A program made the position numbers and the translations under genes. Under the pieces are notes generated by a model. The model was not told the origin of the DNA, did no database searches, and was given only the letters and a program-made list of their open reading frames with translations. Of a stretch of 64,000 bases of DNA, positions 16,446 through 24,117 are shown in pieces; the first letter of the stretch is position 1, and each line of letters opens with the position of its first letter. Origin of the DNA: Bacillus sp. MUM 116 (GTDB lineage Bacteria > Bacillota > Bacilli > Bacillales > Cytobacillaceae); contig NZ_MLYR01000086.1 in NCBI RefSeq assembly GCF_001866655.1, forward strand, positions 62,001 to 126,000, in the 5' to 3' direction.

Positions 16446-17258
16446 CTACTTTAGTTTCTTAAATCCATACTTTTCTAAGGTCTTCATGGATTGTTCATTT
16501 TGAAGATAATTGTAGAAAAGCTGGGCTTCTTTTGGATGGGCGCTGTTCTTTATTACACCTACTGGATATACAATCGGATCGTGTGTGTCTTCCATTGCGG
16601 TTGCAACAATTTTAACCTTTTGAGAAGTCAATGCATCCGTCTTGTAGACTATTCCCGCATCAACATTGTTCGTCTCTACATAAGTAAGCACTTGTCGAAC
16701 ATCTTTTCCATATACCACTTTTCCTTCAATTGATTTCCAAACATTTAACTTATCTAAGGTCTCCTTACCATATTTCCCTGCTGGAACAGACTCAGGGGTA
16801 CCAAGTGCTACCTTATCAGCTTTTGTTAGATCTTCGAATGTTTTAATTCCTTTAGTTGAATCTTTTGGTACGACCAAGACAAGATCATTCCCTACTAAAT
16901 CTGTTCCGTTTTTCTTTTCAATAAGGCCACCTTGTACTAATTTTTGAAATTTATCCTCAGCAGCAGAAAAGAACAAATCGACAGGCGCTCCCTGAGAAAT
17001 TTGCTGCTGAAGTGCCCCAGAAGCTCCAAAGTTATAGTTTACAGTTACATTAGGATGTTCTTTTGCAAACTCTGCTTTAATGTCAGTTAAGGCATTCTGC
17101 AAACTTGCTGCTGCTGAAATGGTTAATTCCACTTTCTTTTCAGAAGCTGCTTGTTTCTGTTCTGCTGGTTTTTTCGTTTGTTCTTTGGTTGCACATCCAG
17201 ATAAGGCTAATAAAAATAGCATCATCGTGAAAAATAAAAGGCTTAATTTTTTCATCAT
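16446..17258 (-). CDS. modA: Molybdate-binding lipoprotein ModA
   Basis: The 270-residue product starts with a lipoprotein signal (KKLSLLFFTMMLFLLALSGC, lipobox LSGC), a Lys/Glu/Gln-rich linker, then the ModA domain: LTISAAASLQNALTDIKAEF, NFGASGALQQQISQGAPVDLFFSAAE and VVYGKDVRQVLTYVETNNVDAGIVYKTDAL. It binds molybdate or tungstate outside the membrane and passes it to ModB. Two ATGs in tandem follow GGGAGAGT. The divergent HTH gene at 17411 and the repeats between them suggest shared control. Confidence 0.93.
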   Translation of the reverse strand: MMKKLSLLFFTMMLFLLALSGCATKEQTKKPAEQKQAASEKKVELTISAAASLQNALTDIKAEFAKEHPNVTVNYNFGASGALQQQISQGAPVDLFFSAAEDKFQKLVQGGLIEKKNGTDLVGNDLVLVVPKDSTKGIKTFEDLTKADKVALGTPESVPAGKYGKETLDKLNVWKSIEGKVVYGKDVRQVLTYVETNNVDAGIVYKTDALTSQKVKIVATAMEDTHDPIVYPVGVIKNSAHPKEAQLFYNYLQNEQSMKTLEKYGFKKLK

Positions 17259-17271
17259 ACTCTCCCTTTCA

Positions 17272-17314
17272 AACTAATTATAATTAAATATAACTAATTA
17301 TAATCAGTTATAAT
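17272..17314. promoter_or_regulatory. Operator-like direct repeats between modA and its regulator
   Basis: AACTAATTATAAT occurs at 17272-17284 and again at 17292-17304, exactly 20 bp apart (two helical turns). A related TCAGTTATAAT lies at 17304-17314. The placement just upstream of modA and next to a HTH regulator suggests a binding array on one face of the DNA. Confidence 0.6.
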
Positions 17315-17410
17315 AAAAATGAGTAGAATAAATATCACATTTTGCCATTTTTTTATAGAAAATTTACTCTTTTAAATGCAGTAAGTTAAAATAAAAGATG
17401 GAGGGATATT

Positions 17411-18346
17411 ATGTCAAAGGAGCTTTCCTATACCATTGAAGAGGTTTCACAGTTTTTAAAAGTATCGAAATTAACACTTTACGACCTTGTTAAAAAAGGG
17501 GAATTACCTGTATTCCGTGTTGGGAGACAGATGAGAATAGATGCAAAAGACTTGGATAATTATATAAAAAAACATAAAACGAATCAGGAGCCTTCTCTTA
17601 CAACTCCTGTTATGGATCTTCACAAGAATGGACCAAAGGATTCACATAACATTGTAATTAGCGGACAAGACATCGTTTTAGATATTCTTGGTAAACACAT
17701 TGAGAAAAATTCATCCTTTAAATCATTTAGATCTTTTACAGGAAGTCTAAACAGCCTTATCTCTATGTATAATGGAGAAGGTGACATCGTTAGTTTGCAT
17801 TTGTTTGACGGGGATACAGGCGAGTATAACCTGCCATACATAAAAAAAATTTTGGTTAGTTATCCTTTTATTTTAATCAATCTTCTTTCAAGAAAAGCTG
17901 GATTGTACGTAAAAAAAGGAAACCCATTAAATCTCATCTCATGGGCTGATTTAAAACGAGATGATGTGAAAATCATGAACAGAGAGAAGGGTTCAGGAGC
18001 AAGGATTCTTCTTGATGAACAGCTCAGAATCAACAAGATTCCATTTAGAAACATTAAGGGGTATGATCATGAAGAAACCAACCACTTAAGTGTTGCTTCA
18101 GCGGTCTCTACTGGAATAGCAGATGTAGGGGTGGGGATTGAAAAAGCTGCTAAAATAGTTGGAATCGATTTTGTTCCATTAATTACAGAAAGGTATGACC
18201 TAGTTATATTAAAAACCCCTAAAAGCGAAGGACTAATAAGCTCTGTAAAAGAGATTTTATCTTCACGGCAATTTCAGTCAGAAATAAACTCTTTAGGAGA
18301 TTACGATACCTCACAGACAGGAAAAATTATATACGAGACATACTAA
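17411..18346 (+). CDS. HTH regulator with PBP-like domain (YvgK type)
   Basis: ATG with GGAGGG upstream. Residues 1-55 are an excisionase/MerR-like HTH (YTIEEVSQFLKVSKLTLYDLVKKGELPVFRVGRQMRI...DLDNYIKKH). Residues 78-300 form a periplasmic-binding-protein-like domain (IVISGQDIVLDILGKHI, NREKGSGARILLDEQLR, ASAVSTGIADVGVGIEKAAKI) as in molybdate-sensing regulators. The same gene order (yvgK next to yvgLM) exists in B. subtilis. It probably senses molybdate in the cytoplasm and controls modAB from the shared 150-bp region. Confidence 0.88.
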   Translation: MSKELSYTIEEVSQFLKVSKLTLYDLVKKGELPVFRVGRQMRIDAKDLDNYIKKHKTNQEPSLTTPVMDLHKNGPKDSHNIVISGQDIVLDILGKHIEKNSSFKSFRSFTGSLNSLISMYNGEGDIVSLHLFDGDTGEYNLPYIKKILVSYPFILINLLSRKAGLYVKKGNPLNLISWADLKRDDVKIMNREKGSGARILLDEQLRINKIPFRNIKGYDHEETNHLSVASAVSTGIADVGVGIEKAAKIVGIDFVPLITERYDLVILKTPKSEGLISSVKEILSSRQFQSEINSLGDYDTSQTGKIIYETY

Positions 18347-18381
18347 AAGAAGGCTTCTAAATTTTCAGTAGCCTTCTTTTT
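18347..18381 (+). terminator. Terminator of the YvgK-type gene
   Basis: AAAGAAGGCT...AGCCTTCTTTTTT with a long loop. Confidence 0.75.
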
Positions 18382-18386
18382 TGAAT

Positions 18387-18459
18387 GCTGTGTTAAACTT
18401 GTCTGTTGATTTCCGCTCCAAGCAACAGGCTAAAAATCAACAATGTCCTTTAACACAGC
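18387..18459. repeat. Deletion derivative of a 'TTGATTTCCGCTCC' Bacillus repeat
   Basis: GCTGTGTTAAA / TTTAACACAGC frame an element whose inner arms TGTTGATTT / AAATCAACA also pair. The stretch TTGATTTCCGCTCCAAGC resembles the abundant GC-rich Bacillus repeat that begins TTGATTTCCGCTCCAGGC, here with its middle lost. The remaining gap to 18559 shows no gene. Confidence 0.6.
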
Positions 18460-18559
18460 CTTTTTGAAAGTAAATCAGGTTTGCCATTTGACTATATTCA
18501 TCCACATTGACCTTACCTGAAGATGATAAATACATTTATTTGATTATAAAAATTTCTGT

Positions 18560-18985
18560 CTACTCGCATTTTTTTATGACTGTATACACTCCTTTCATAT
18601 TAGGTGTAACATCCTCAAAATTGTATTTATCATAAAAGGTTCCCTTTCCTTTCGATATGAATAAACCCATAATTGCCTTATTCGGTGCATTATTCTCTAA
18701 GTACTCTATCAATGAATTCATTATTTCTATACCAAGCCCCATCCCTCGATAACTTGGATGAACTATGACATCTTGAATAAAGAAATAAATAGCCCCATCT
18801 CCTACAATTCTTCCCATTCCAATGACCTTATCGTTATCCTTAACTAAGACGGCATGAACGGAGTTTTCTAATGAAATTTCAGCAACATTAAAATTAATAT
18901 TATCGCCTAATCCAACAACTGAGCATAAATTTGTAAATTCTTCTAATGTTGGGGTCTTTTTTAAAATTTCAAACGTTCTTTCCAT
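18560..18985 (-). CDS. GNAT family N-acetyltransferase
   Basis: ATG with AGGGGG 5 nt upstream. The 141-residue product has the GNAT order: substrate strands (AVLVKDNDKVIGMGRIVGDGAIYFFIQDVIVHPSYRGMGLG) with the acetyl-CoA loop Y-RGMGLGIEI, then LFISKGKGTFYDKYNFEDV near the end. It transfers acetyl to a small-molecule amine or a protein N-terminus in the cytoplasm. Substrate unknown. Stands alone. Confidence 0.85.
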   Translation of the reverse strand: MERTFEILKKTPTLEEFTNLCSVVGLGDNINFNVAEISLENSVHAVLVKDNDKVIGMGRIVGDGAIYFFIQDVIVHPSYRGMGLGIEIMNSLIEYLENNAPNKAIMGLFISKGKGTFYDKYNFEDVTPNMKGVYTVIKKCE

Positions 18986-19382
18986 AATTACCCCCTATAA
19001 TGTATTAAATAATAAAAAGCCATTTTTTTAGGACGCTGTTTTCGGAAAGATTGTGGGTTTTCGAACCAATGTCTAAAGTAAATTTAATTTTTACAAATAT
19101 ATTCGGAAGTTTTATTCTCATGTCCTCTCTTCTTCAAGTGCTCCGTTCATTCAGAACGTATTAAGTGGCAAACAGTCTGTTATTCATCGGTACAATAATT
19201 TTCATTAATTGGGAAGAATATATCAAGGATGGTACATTTCATTGGCTCTAATCAATATTCGCTGCCGTACATGCTTTATCACTTTTATACTGAATAATAT
19301 TCGTACATTTTTCTTCGGTATATTAAAAAAATTATTTAATGGGAATATTATTGAACAGGACTTTTAAAAAAGGGGTTATAGA
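18986..19382. other. 400-bp gap with one decayed repeat
   Basis: At 19032-19062 lies a weak copy of the GGCTGTTTTCG...TTGTTG repeat (CGCTGTTTTCGGAAAGATTG). The rest is AT-rich with no convincing gene. It probably contains the promoter of the lipoprotein gene at 19383. Confidence 0.4.
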
Positions 19383-19823
19383 ATGAGAAAAGAAATATTT
19401 ATGGTAACGATGGGAACACTAACTGCATTAGGTCTTGCAGGTTGTGGAGATTCACTAAACAATAGCATAAATGATATTCAACCACAAAAAATTAGTTACT
19501 CCCAACGTTCCTTAACTGCGCCCTTTTCAGACTTGCTTTATGGATTTAAGGTCATGGAGAAGTATGTCGCAAAAGGAGATTATGAAAACGCCACAACTCT
19601 TTCACGAAACCTTTACGATGAATTTCATGACGCCATTTTGCCTCCATTAACAGTGAAAAAGGGCAAAACCTATGCAGGAAACATCGACAAAAAATTTGAT
19701 GAGCTAACAGAGGCCATTTCCAACAAGGATCAATCCAAAGTTCCAAAACTCATTAAGGAAAACCGGAAAAACCTCCAAACCATTGCTCCCATTTTGGGTG
19801 TTTCCGTCATTTCAACACAGTAA
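19383..19823 (+). CDS. Lipoprotein, 146 aa, unknown
   Basis: The signal peptide (MRKEIFMVTMGTLTALGLAGC) ends in the lipobox LAGC, so the mature protein starts at a lipid-modified Cys of the outer membrane face. The 125-residue mature part is helical and polar (YGFKVMEKYVAKGDYENATTLSRNLYDEFHDAILPPL), with the look of a four-helix bundle. The sequence does not match a family I know. A two-helix membrane protein gene and a 32-codon membrane peptide follow in the same direction, suggesting a small cell-envelope operon. Confidence 0.65.
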   Translation: MRKEIFMVTMGTLTALGLAGCGDSLNNSINDIQPQKISYSQRSLTAPFSDLLYGFKVMEKYVAKGDYENATTLSRNLYDEFHDAILPPLTVKKGKTYAGNIDKKFDELTEAISNKDQSKVPKLIKENRKNLQTIAPILGVSVISTQ

Positions 19824-19849
19824 TCTTACTATGTAATGGAGGCAATAAT

Positions 19850-20104
19850 ATGCGAAATTTGGGAAGATTAACCCTTATATTGACGCTCGTAGAACTAGCC
19901 ATCGGAATTCTGTTTTTGCTTTATGAATTTTTAACCGGACAGCCATGGGCAGTCGATGGGGTTCCATGGACAATGGATGAAAATTTCCACTTTAACGTCG
20001 CACTCGGCTGTTTTACTGGTGCGGGATTCACTTTTATTTTTGGTTCCATTTTGGGCTCGATCCAAAGCAGAGATCGTTCGTACAAACCTAAAGATAATTC
20101 CTGA
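19850..20104 (+). CDS. Two-helix membrane protein, 84 aa
   Basis: ATG with GGAGG upstream, 26 bases after the lipoprotein stop. Two membrane helices (LTLILTLVELAIGILFLLYEF and ALGCFTGAGFTFIFGSILGSI) are joined by an acidic Trp-rich loop (GQPWAVDGVPWTMDENFH). Probably made with the lipoprotein. No family recognised. A terminator follows at 20129. Confidence 0.6.
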   Translation: MRNLGRLTLILTLVELAIGILFLLYEFLTGQPWAVDGVPWTMDENFHFNVALGCFTGAGFTFIFGSILGSIQSRDRSYKPKDNS

Positions 20105-20128
20105 TGACACAGCTCCCCTTTACTTAAT

Positions 20129-20152
20129 GAAACCAGCCTAGAAGCTGGTTTC
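20129..20152 (+). terminator. Terminator
   Basis: GAAACCAGC-CTAGAA-GCTGGTTTC followed by TTC. Confidence 0.75.
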
Positions 20153-20185
20153 TTCATCCTATCGCAGGGTAGAAAGGTGGTAAAA

Positions 20186-20284
20186 ATGGATCCGTATTAT
20201 TATTATACAATTGCCTATGTCGGATTATTTGCTGCAGCAATAGGAGCCTCCTCCTTTATGTTTTACCGGATGATGAATGAATAA
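20186..20284 (+). CDS. Single-helix membrane peptide, 32 aa
   Basis: ATG with AAGGTGG upstream. The product starts MDPYYYYTIAYVGLF, continues AAAIGASS and ends FMFYRMMNE. It is one helix with a Tyr-rich head, similar in build to small accessory subunits of respiratory complexes, but without a family match. It sits between two strong terminators, so it has its own transcript or read-through. Confidence 0.5.
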   Translation: MDPYYYYTIAYVGLFAAAIGASSFMFYRMMNE

Positions 20285-20301
20285 TACACATGACTGAAAA
20301 T

Positions 20302-20355
20302 GGGCTGACCTAGAAGGTCGTTAAAAACGACTTTGGAGGGTGCAGCCCTTTTTTG
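20302..20355 (+). terminator. Strong terminator
   Basis: GGGCTG...CAGCCC enclosing a second stem AAGGTCGTT / AACGACTTT, followed by six T. Confidence 0.8.
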
Positions 20356-20399
20356 TTGATTGGTGGAAATGATGGTCCGTGACCACAGATACAGTAGGA

Positions 20400-20436
20400 A
20401 CAAGAAAAACCGGGGAAATCTCCGGTTTTTCTTGCG
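20400..20436. terminator. Bidirectional terminator before the Fsr-like gene end
   Basis: AAGAAAAACCGG / CCGGTTTTTCTT with an 8-nt loop. It ends the minus-strand MFS transcript. Confidence 0.8.
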
Positions 20437-21636
20437 TCATAAAGCTGCCTGTTTCTTTTCCTTCCGATCGTTCGGTAAAAAGACAGCAATAAGGGAGCCG
20501 GCAAGCGGAAGAATCGAGAGAATCGTGAACACCGTTGTCACGCCAAAGATGTCCGAAATTCCTCCCATAAAAACAGAACCAATACCTCCCGCTCCCACGC
20601 CAAATCCAATCGAAAGTCCGGAGGCGAGACCAATGCTCTTGGGAAGCATGAGCTGCATATAGACCACACTGACCGAGAAAGAAGAAAGAACACTAAATCC
20701 AAATAAGAGCAAAACAAGAACCGACAACACCCCATGTACATAAGGAAAAATAAGGGCAAACGGTGTGGCAATCAGCATGGAGCTGACGAGTAAACGTTTC
20801 ATGCCAAGTTTGTCTGCAAGAACTCCGCCAAAGAATGTGCCGAGTGCACCTGCTCCGACAAAAACGAAACTGAGGATTTCAGACTGCTGGATTGAAAGGT
20901 TGTGCAGGTAAAAGGGCAAAAAGACCACCACCCCAATCTGGCACCATGAACGCAGGATGATGACACTAGAAAGCAGAGTTGCTCCTAGATAATTGTTGTT
21001 TCCTTTTAATTGCTTCTTATTATCAAGTTTAACAGACTCTAATTTTTGACTTAACCAAGGCAAAATCTGTCCGGTTAATCCAAGGGATAAGACCGCTACA
21101 GGAATGAACCATAGCAGTCCATGAATCCCTGAGTGAATTATATAGAGCGAAACAAATAAGGGTCCCAAGGCTTGTCCGGAATTCCCGCCTACCTGAAAAA
21201 TAGCCTGGGCAAGACCTTTTTTTGTACCGGACGCTAGGTGGGTCGCCCGTGAGGCTTCCGGATGGAACGCACCGGAACCAAGACCAGAAATGGAAATAAA
21301 CAGCAGCAACCAAGGAAGGGAATGCGCCAGTCCTGTCAAAGCAAGCCCCATAATGGAACAAAACAACCCAACTGAGAACAGCCAGGCCCGGGGCTTCCGA
21401 TCTGCAAACATGCCAAAAAGCGGTTGAGAAACGGATGAAGTTAAATAGGACATCAAAACCACTAAAGTGGATTGGGTATAGTTAAGGTGCAACGCGTTTT
21501 TATAGAGCACAACTAATGCCGGGACCATCCCTGTGGTCACTAAATCATTTAAAAGATGCGAACCACTGAAGGTAAAGATTCCCCTTCGGTATAGGGGTTC
21601 TTTTCCTTTAACGATTGCTTTGGAGACACTTACCAA
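20437..21636 (-). CDS. MFS transporter, fosmidomycin-resistance (Fsr)-like
   Basis: A TTG at 21636 has GAGAGGAG 8 nt upstream and gives MVSVSKAIVKGKEPLYRRG. The longer frame to 21711 lacks a site. The 399-residue product has 12 helices with the Fsr marks: SHLLNDLVTTGMVPALVVLYKNALHLNYTQ, GMFADRKPRAW, GLGSGAFHPEASRATHLASG and the second-half GGVLADKLGMKRLL. Fsr-type proteins export fosmidomycin and related small acids. A LysR gene diverges from it with a 170-bp shared region, so it is probably the target of that regulator. Confidence 0.86.
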   Translation of the reverse strand: MVSVSKAIVKGKEPLYRRGIFTFSGSHLLNDLVTTGMVPALVVLYKNALHLNYTQSTLVVLMSYLTSSVSQPLFGMFADRKPRAWLFSVGLFCSIMGLALTGLAHSLPWLLLFISISGLGSGAFHPEASRATHLASGTKKGLAQAIFQVGGNSGQALGPLFVSLYIIHSGIHGLLWFIPVAVLSLGLTGQILPWLSQKLESVKLDNKKQLKGNNNYLGATLLSSVIILRSWCQIGVVVFLPFYLHNLSIQQSEILSFVFVGAGALGTFFGGVLADKLGMKRLLVSSMLIATPFALIFPYVHGVLSVLVLLLFGFSVLSSFSVSVVYMQLMLPKSIGLASGLSIGFGVGAGGIGSVFMGGISDIFGVTTVFTILSILPLAGSLIAVFLPNDRKEKKQAAL

Positions 21637-21805
21637 GATTTTCTCTCCTCTCATTACGATATCATTTTTTGCGTTTATGGTGTTATGGCTATAGACAATG
21701 CTTTCAATCAAATCCCCCCTACACTTAAATTACTGCTATACTATTCATAAGACAAATATATAATTTTTGTTTATTCATAAATTAAAGTTATTAGTGGGTG
21801 AAGAA

Positions 21806-22693
21806 ATGAATTTACATACGCTACGAATTTTTACAAATGTTGCTAAACTAGGGAGTATAACCGAAGCGGCGAATTTACTACATATTAGTCAGCCCGCTGT
21901 CACAGCTCAGGTTCGAAAACTAGAGCGGGAGATAGGGGTCAAATTAATTACTGGCAAGGGAAGAGGAATTCAGCTTACATCTGAAGGCAAATTTCTTTAT
22001 GAGCAAGGATTACGTTTGTTTCAATTAGAAAAACAGATTGATGAAAAATTTAAAACATTTTTAGAAAAGAAGGGGAAAGTGCAAATTGCTTCGAACTATA
22101 TTGCTATGGATTATATTTTACCGCCACTAATTGCTGGTTATAAACTAGAAAATCCAGATGTCGATGTATATGTATCGTTAGGGAATGTGGTATCTGTTGA
22201 GCGTCGCATCCTAAATTACGAAAGCGATTTTGGCTTTGTTGTGCAAAGTAACATTGGTCATGAAGATTTACACTTCGAGAAAATACTAGATCTCCCATTT
22301 TGGTTTGTTGTACACCCATCGCATCCTTTAGCAAATAAAGAGGTGACGATTTTTGATTTACATGAACATGATTTTATTTACAGGGAACGAGGTAGTTCAT
22401 CGCGTGATTTGTTAGAGGCGCTTTTTTATACCCATAATTGCCCGTTACCGAAATTAGGCATACAAATGCAAGGCTTACCCGAATCGATCAAGGTTGTTGA
22501 GGCAGGTTTTGGAATGTTGCTCGCGCCAGCCTGCAGCGTAAATGAAGCATTAGCACAAGGAAGACTTGCCCGAGTATTTGTGGAGCAGGCGGAAGTCAAT
22601 CAAAGTTTTTTTATTTGTATGAGGAAAATGGATGAGAACGAGCATCCATTCATTCACTATTTGAAAAAGAATCTAATCGAGTCAAAGACATAA
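21806..22693 (+). CDS. LysR-family transcriptional regulator
   Basis: ATG at 21806 behind GTGGGTGAAGAA; the longer frame to 21767 has no ribosome binding site. The 295-residue product has the N-terminal LysR HTH (MNLHTLRIFTNVAKLGSITEAANLLHISQPAVTAQVRKLEREIGVKLI) and a substrate-binding domain from about residue 90 (VQIASNYIAMDYILPPLIAGY). LysR proteins usually control the gene diverging from them, here the Fsr-like exporter. The effector is unknown. Confidence 0.9.
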   Translation: MNLHTLRIFTNVAKLGSITEAANLLHISQPAVTAQVRKLEREIGVKLITGKGRGIQLTSEGKFLYEQGLRLFQLEKQIDEKFKTFLEKKGKVQIASNYIAMDYILPPLIAGYKLENPDVDVYVSLGNVVSVERRILNYESDFGFVVQSNIGHEDLHFEKILDLPFWFVVHPSHPLANKEVTIFDLHEHDFIYRERGSSSRDLLEALFYTHNCPLPKLGIQMQGLPESIKVVEAGFGMLLAPACSVNEALAQGRLARVFVEQAEVNQSFFICMRKMDENEHPFIHYLKKNLIESKT

Positions 22694-23007
22694 CGCTCTG
22701 GCTGGATTTTTATATTAGTAAAGGGCTTGTTGCACTAACGGCCATTTACTTGAAAAAGTCAAATAAAAAAGTCGGTTCCTTAAAGCAACGGGAGCAGGTT
22801 TAGTTAAAGAAGTGACATACCACATTAAAGTCAAAAAACTTGAGGTTTGAAAAATTTCCTCAAGCTTTTTTGTGTGCTATTTACATTTTTATTTGGATTG
22901 CTAATTCAAATGTTATTTAATTTGTGACTTTGAATTTTCTCCACATTATCGGAATTACCTACCCCAAAAGTGATACTTTTGGGACCCCCACATTTTTTCC
23001 ATGCAGG
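22694..23007. other. Gap with decayed repeat and terminators
   Basis: 22724-22775 is a decayed repeat (AAAGGGCTTGTTGCACTAACGG...). 22833-22872 is a terminator (AAAACTTGAGG / CCTCAAGCTTTTTT). 22965-22983 is the hairpin CCAAAAGT-GAT-ACTTTTGG, which may end the qox transcript. No gene seen. Confidence 0.5.
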
Positions 23008-23100
23008 TCATTCCTTCATTGATTTCGAAAACATCACGGTAATGTAAATAAGTGTCACAGCAAACAATCCACAAATGATATAAAGCCCGCAGCTATACAT
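23008..23100 (-). CDS. Membrane peptide, 30 aa, downstream of qoxD
   Basis: ATG at 23100 with GGGGTG 6 nt upstream. The product starts MYSCGLYIICGLFAVTLIY and ends FSKSMKE: one helix with a cytoplasmic basic tail. It is 85 bases after the qoxD stop in the same direction. Similar tiny subunits exist for terminal oxidases (such as CydS), so an accessory role in the quinol oxidase is possible, but no homology can be claimed. Confidence 0.5.
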   Translation of the reverse strand: MYSCGLYIICGLFAVTLIYITVMFSKSMKE

Positions 23101-23185
23101 TTTTTCACCCCTAACTTGCCTGCTATGTAGAAACGCCCATTTCCGTATCGCAAACTTCACCGCGCGATGAAGTTCTTTCCTGCCA

Positions 23186-23500
23186 TTATTGAACCACATA
23201 GTTAAAGGACATCACCCATAAGGATCCGATGACGATGGTCAAAACGAAAATAATTCCTAAAATTAATGCGGCTGCATTGTATCTTGGTCCTTCCCCGTCG
23301 CGAATATGCATGAAGAAGAAAAGCTGTATGACAAATTGCAAAACAGCTGCAATCAAAATACTGACCGTAAGCCCTGTTTTACCCATCAAATGGTTTAATA
23401 CAAGAAAAAGCGGGATGATCGTCAAAATAAGCGATAAAAGGAAACCGATAACGTACGCTTTCATCGATCCGGTATGTTCAGCGTGTTCGTGAGCGGACAA
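23186..23500 (-). CDS. qoxD: Cytochrome aa3/bo quinol oxidase subunit IV (QoxD)
   Basis: The 104-residue protein has three helices (AYVIGFLLSLILTIIPLFLVL, VSILIAAVLQFVIQLFFFMHI and LILGIIFVLTIVIGSLWVM), the subunit IV pattern with FFMHI. The TTG start directly follows the qoxC stop (TAATTG). It stabilises the oxidase and has no cofactors. Last main gene of qoxABCD. Confidence 0.9.
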   Translation of the reverse strand: MSAHEHAEHTGSMKAYVIGFLLSLILTIIPLFLVLNHLMGKTGLTVSILIAAVLQFVIQLFFFMHIRDGEGPRYNAAALILGIIFVLTIVIGSLWVMSFNYVVQ

Positions 23501-24112
23501 TTACATCACCCCCATTAAATAGACAACGGTAAAAATGAAAATCCAAACAGCATCCAGAAAGTGCCAATACAAACTAATGATTGAAATTTTCCGTGTCGTA
23601 ACGGGGGTAATCCCTTTTCTTGCAATCTGAATCATCAACCCAATCATCCACATAATCCCAAAAGAAACGTGCACTCCATGGGTTCCTACAAGAGAGAAGA
23701 AGGACGTAAGAAACGCACTTTTGGTAAGGGTGGCTCCTTCGGCAACCATGCTTATAAATTCATTGATTTCAAGGGCCACGAACGTTGCCCCCAAGGCTGC
23801 GGTTACAATCAGCCAGCCGATTAAAGCCATTTTCTTTCCTTTATGCATGGCTAAGACCGCAATGCCGCTTGTAAAGGAACTGACTAACAAGATAAAAGTT
23901 TCCGCAATAAAACCGGGAATATCAAAGTCATTTGCAGTAAATCCACCATTTGTACGTGAATGCAAAACAGCATAAGCAGCGAAAAATGTCGCGAATAAAA
24001 GACAGTCTGTGACAAGGAAAATCCAAAAACCTAAAACCTTTAATTCCTCGTGGTCTGCATGGCCATGGTCGGTACCATGGCCGGCAGCATGAACGGACAC
24101 GCTTTGTGACAA
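23501..24112 (-). CDS. qoxC: Quinol oxidase subunit III (QoxC)
   Basis: The 203-residue protein starts with a His-rich head (HAAGHGTDHGHADHEE) and has five helices of subunit III type (KVLGFWIFLVTDCLLFATFFAAYAV, SLVGTHGVHVSFGIMWM, YWHFLDAVWIFIFTVVYL). It starts 5 bases after the qoxB stop, in one operon. Its role is assembly and stability of the proton-pumping oxidase. Confidence 0.93.
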   Translation of the reverse strand: MSQSVSVHAAGHGTDHGHADHEELKVLGFWIFLVTDCLLFATFFAAYAVLHSRTNGGFTANDFDIPGFIAETFILLVSSFTSGIAVLAMHKGKKMALIGWLIVTAALGATFVALEINEFISMVAEGATLTKSAFLTSFFSLVGTHGVHVSFGIMWMIGLMIQIARKGITPVTTRKISIISLYWHFLDAVWIFIFTVVYLMGVM

Positions 24113-24117
24113 ACTAA

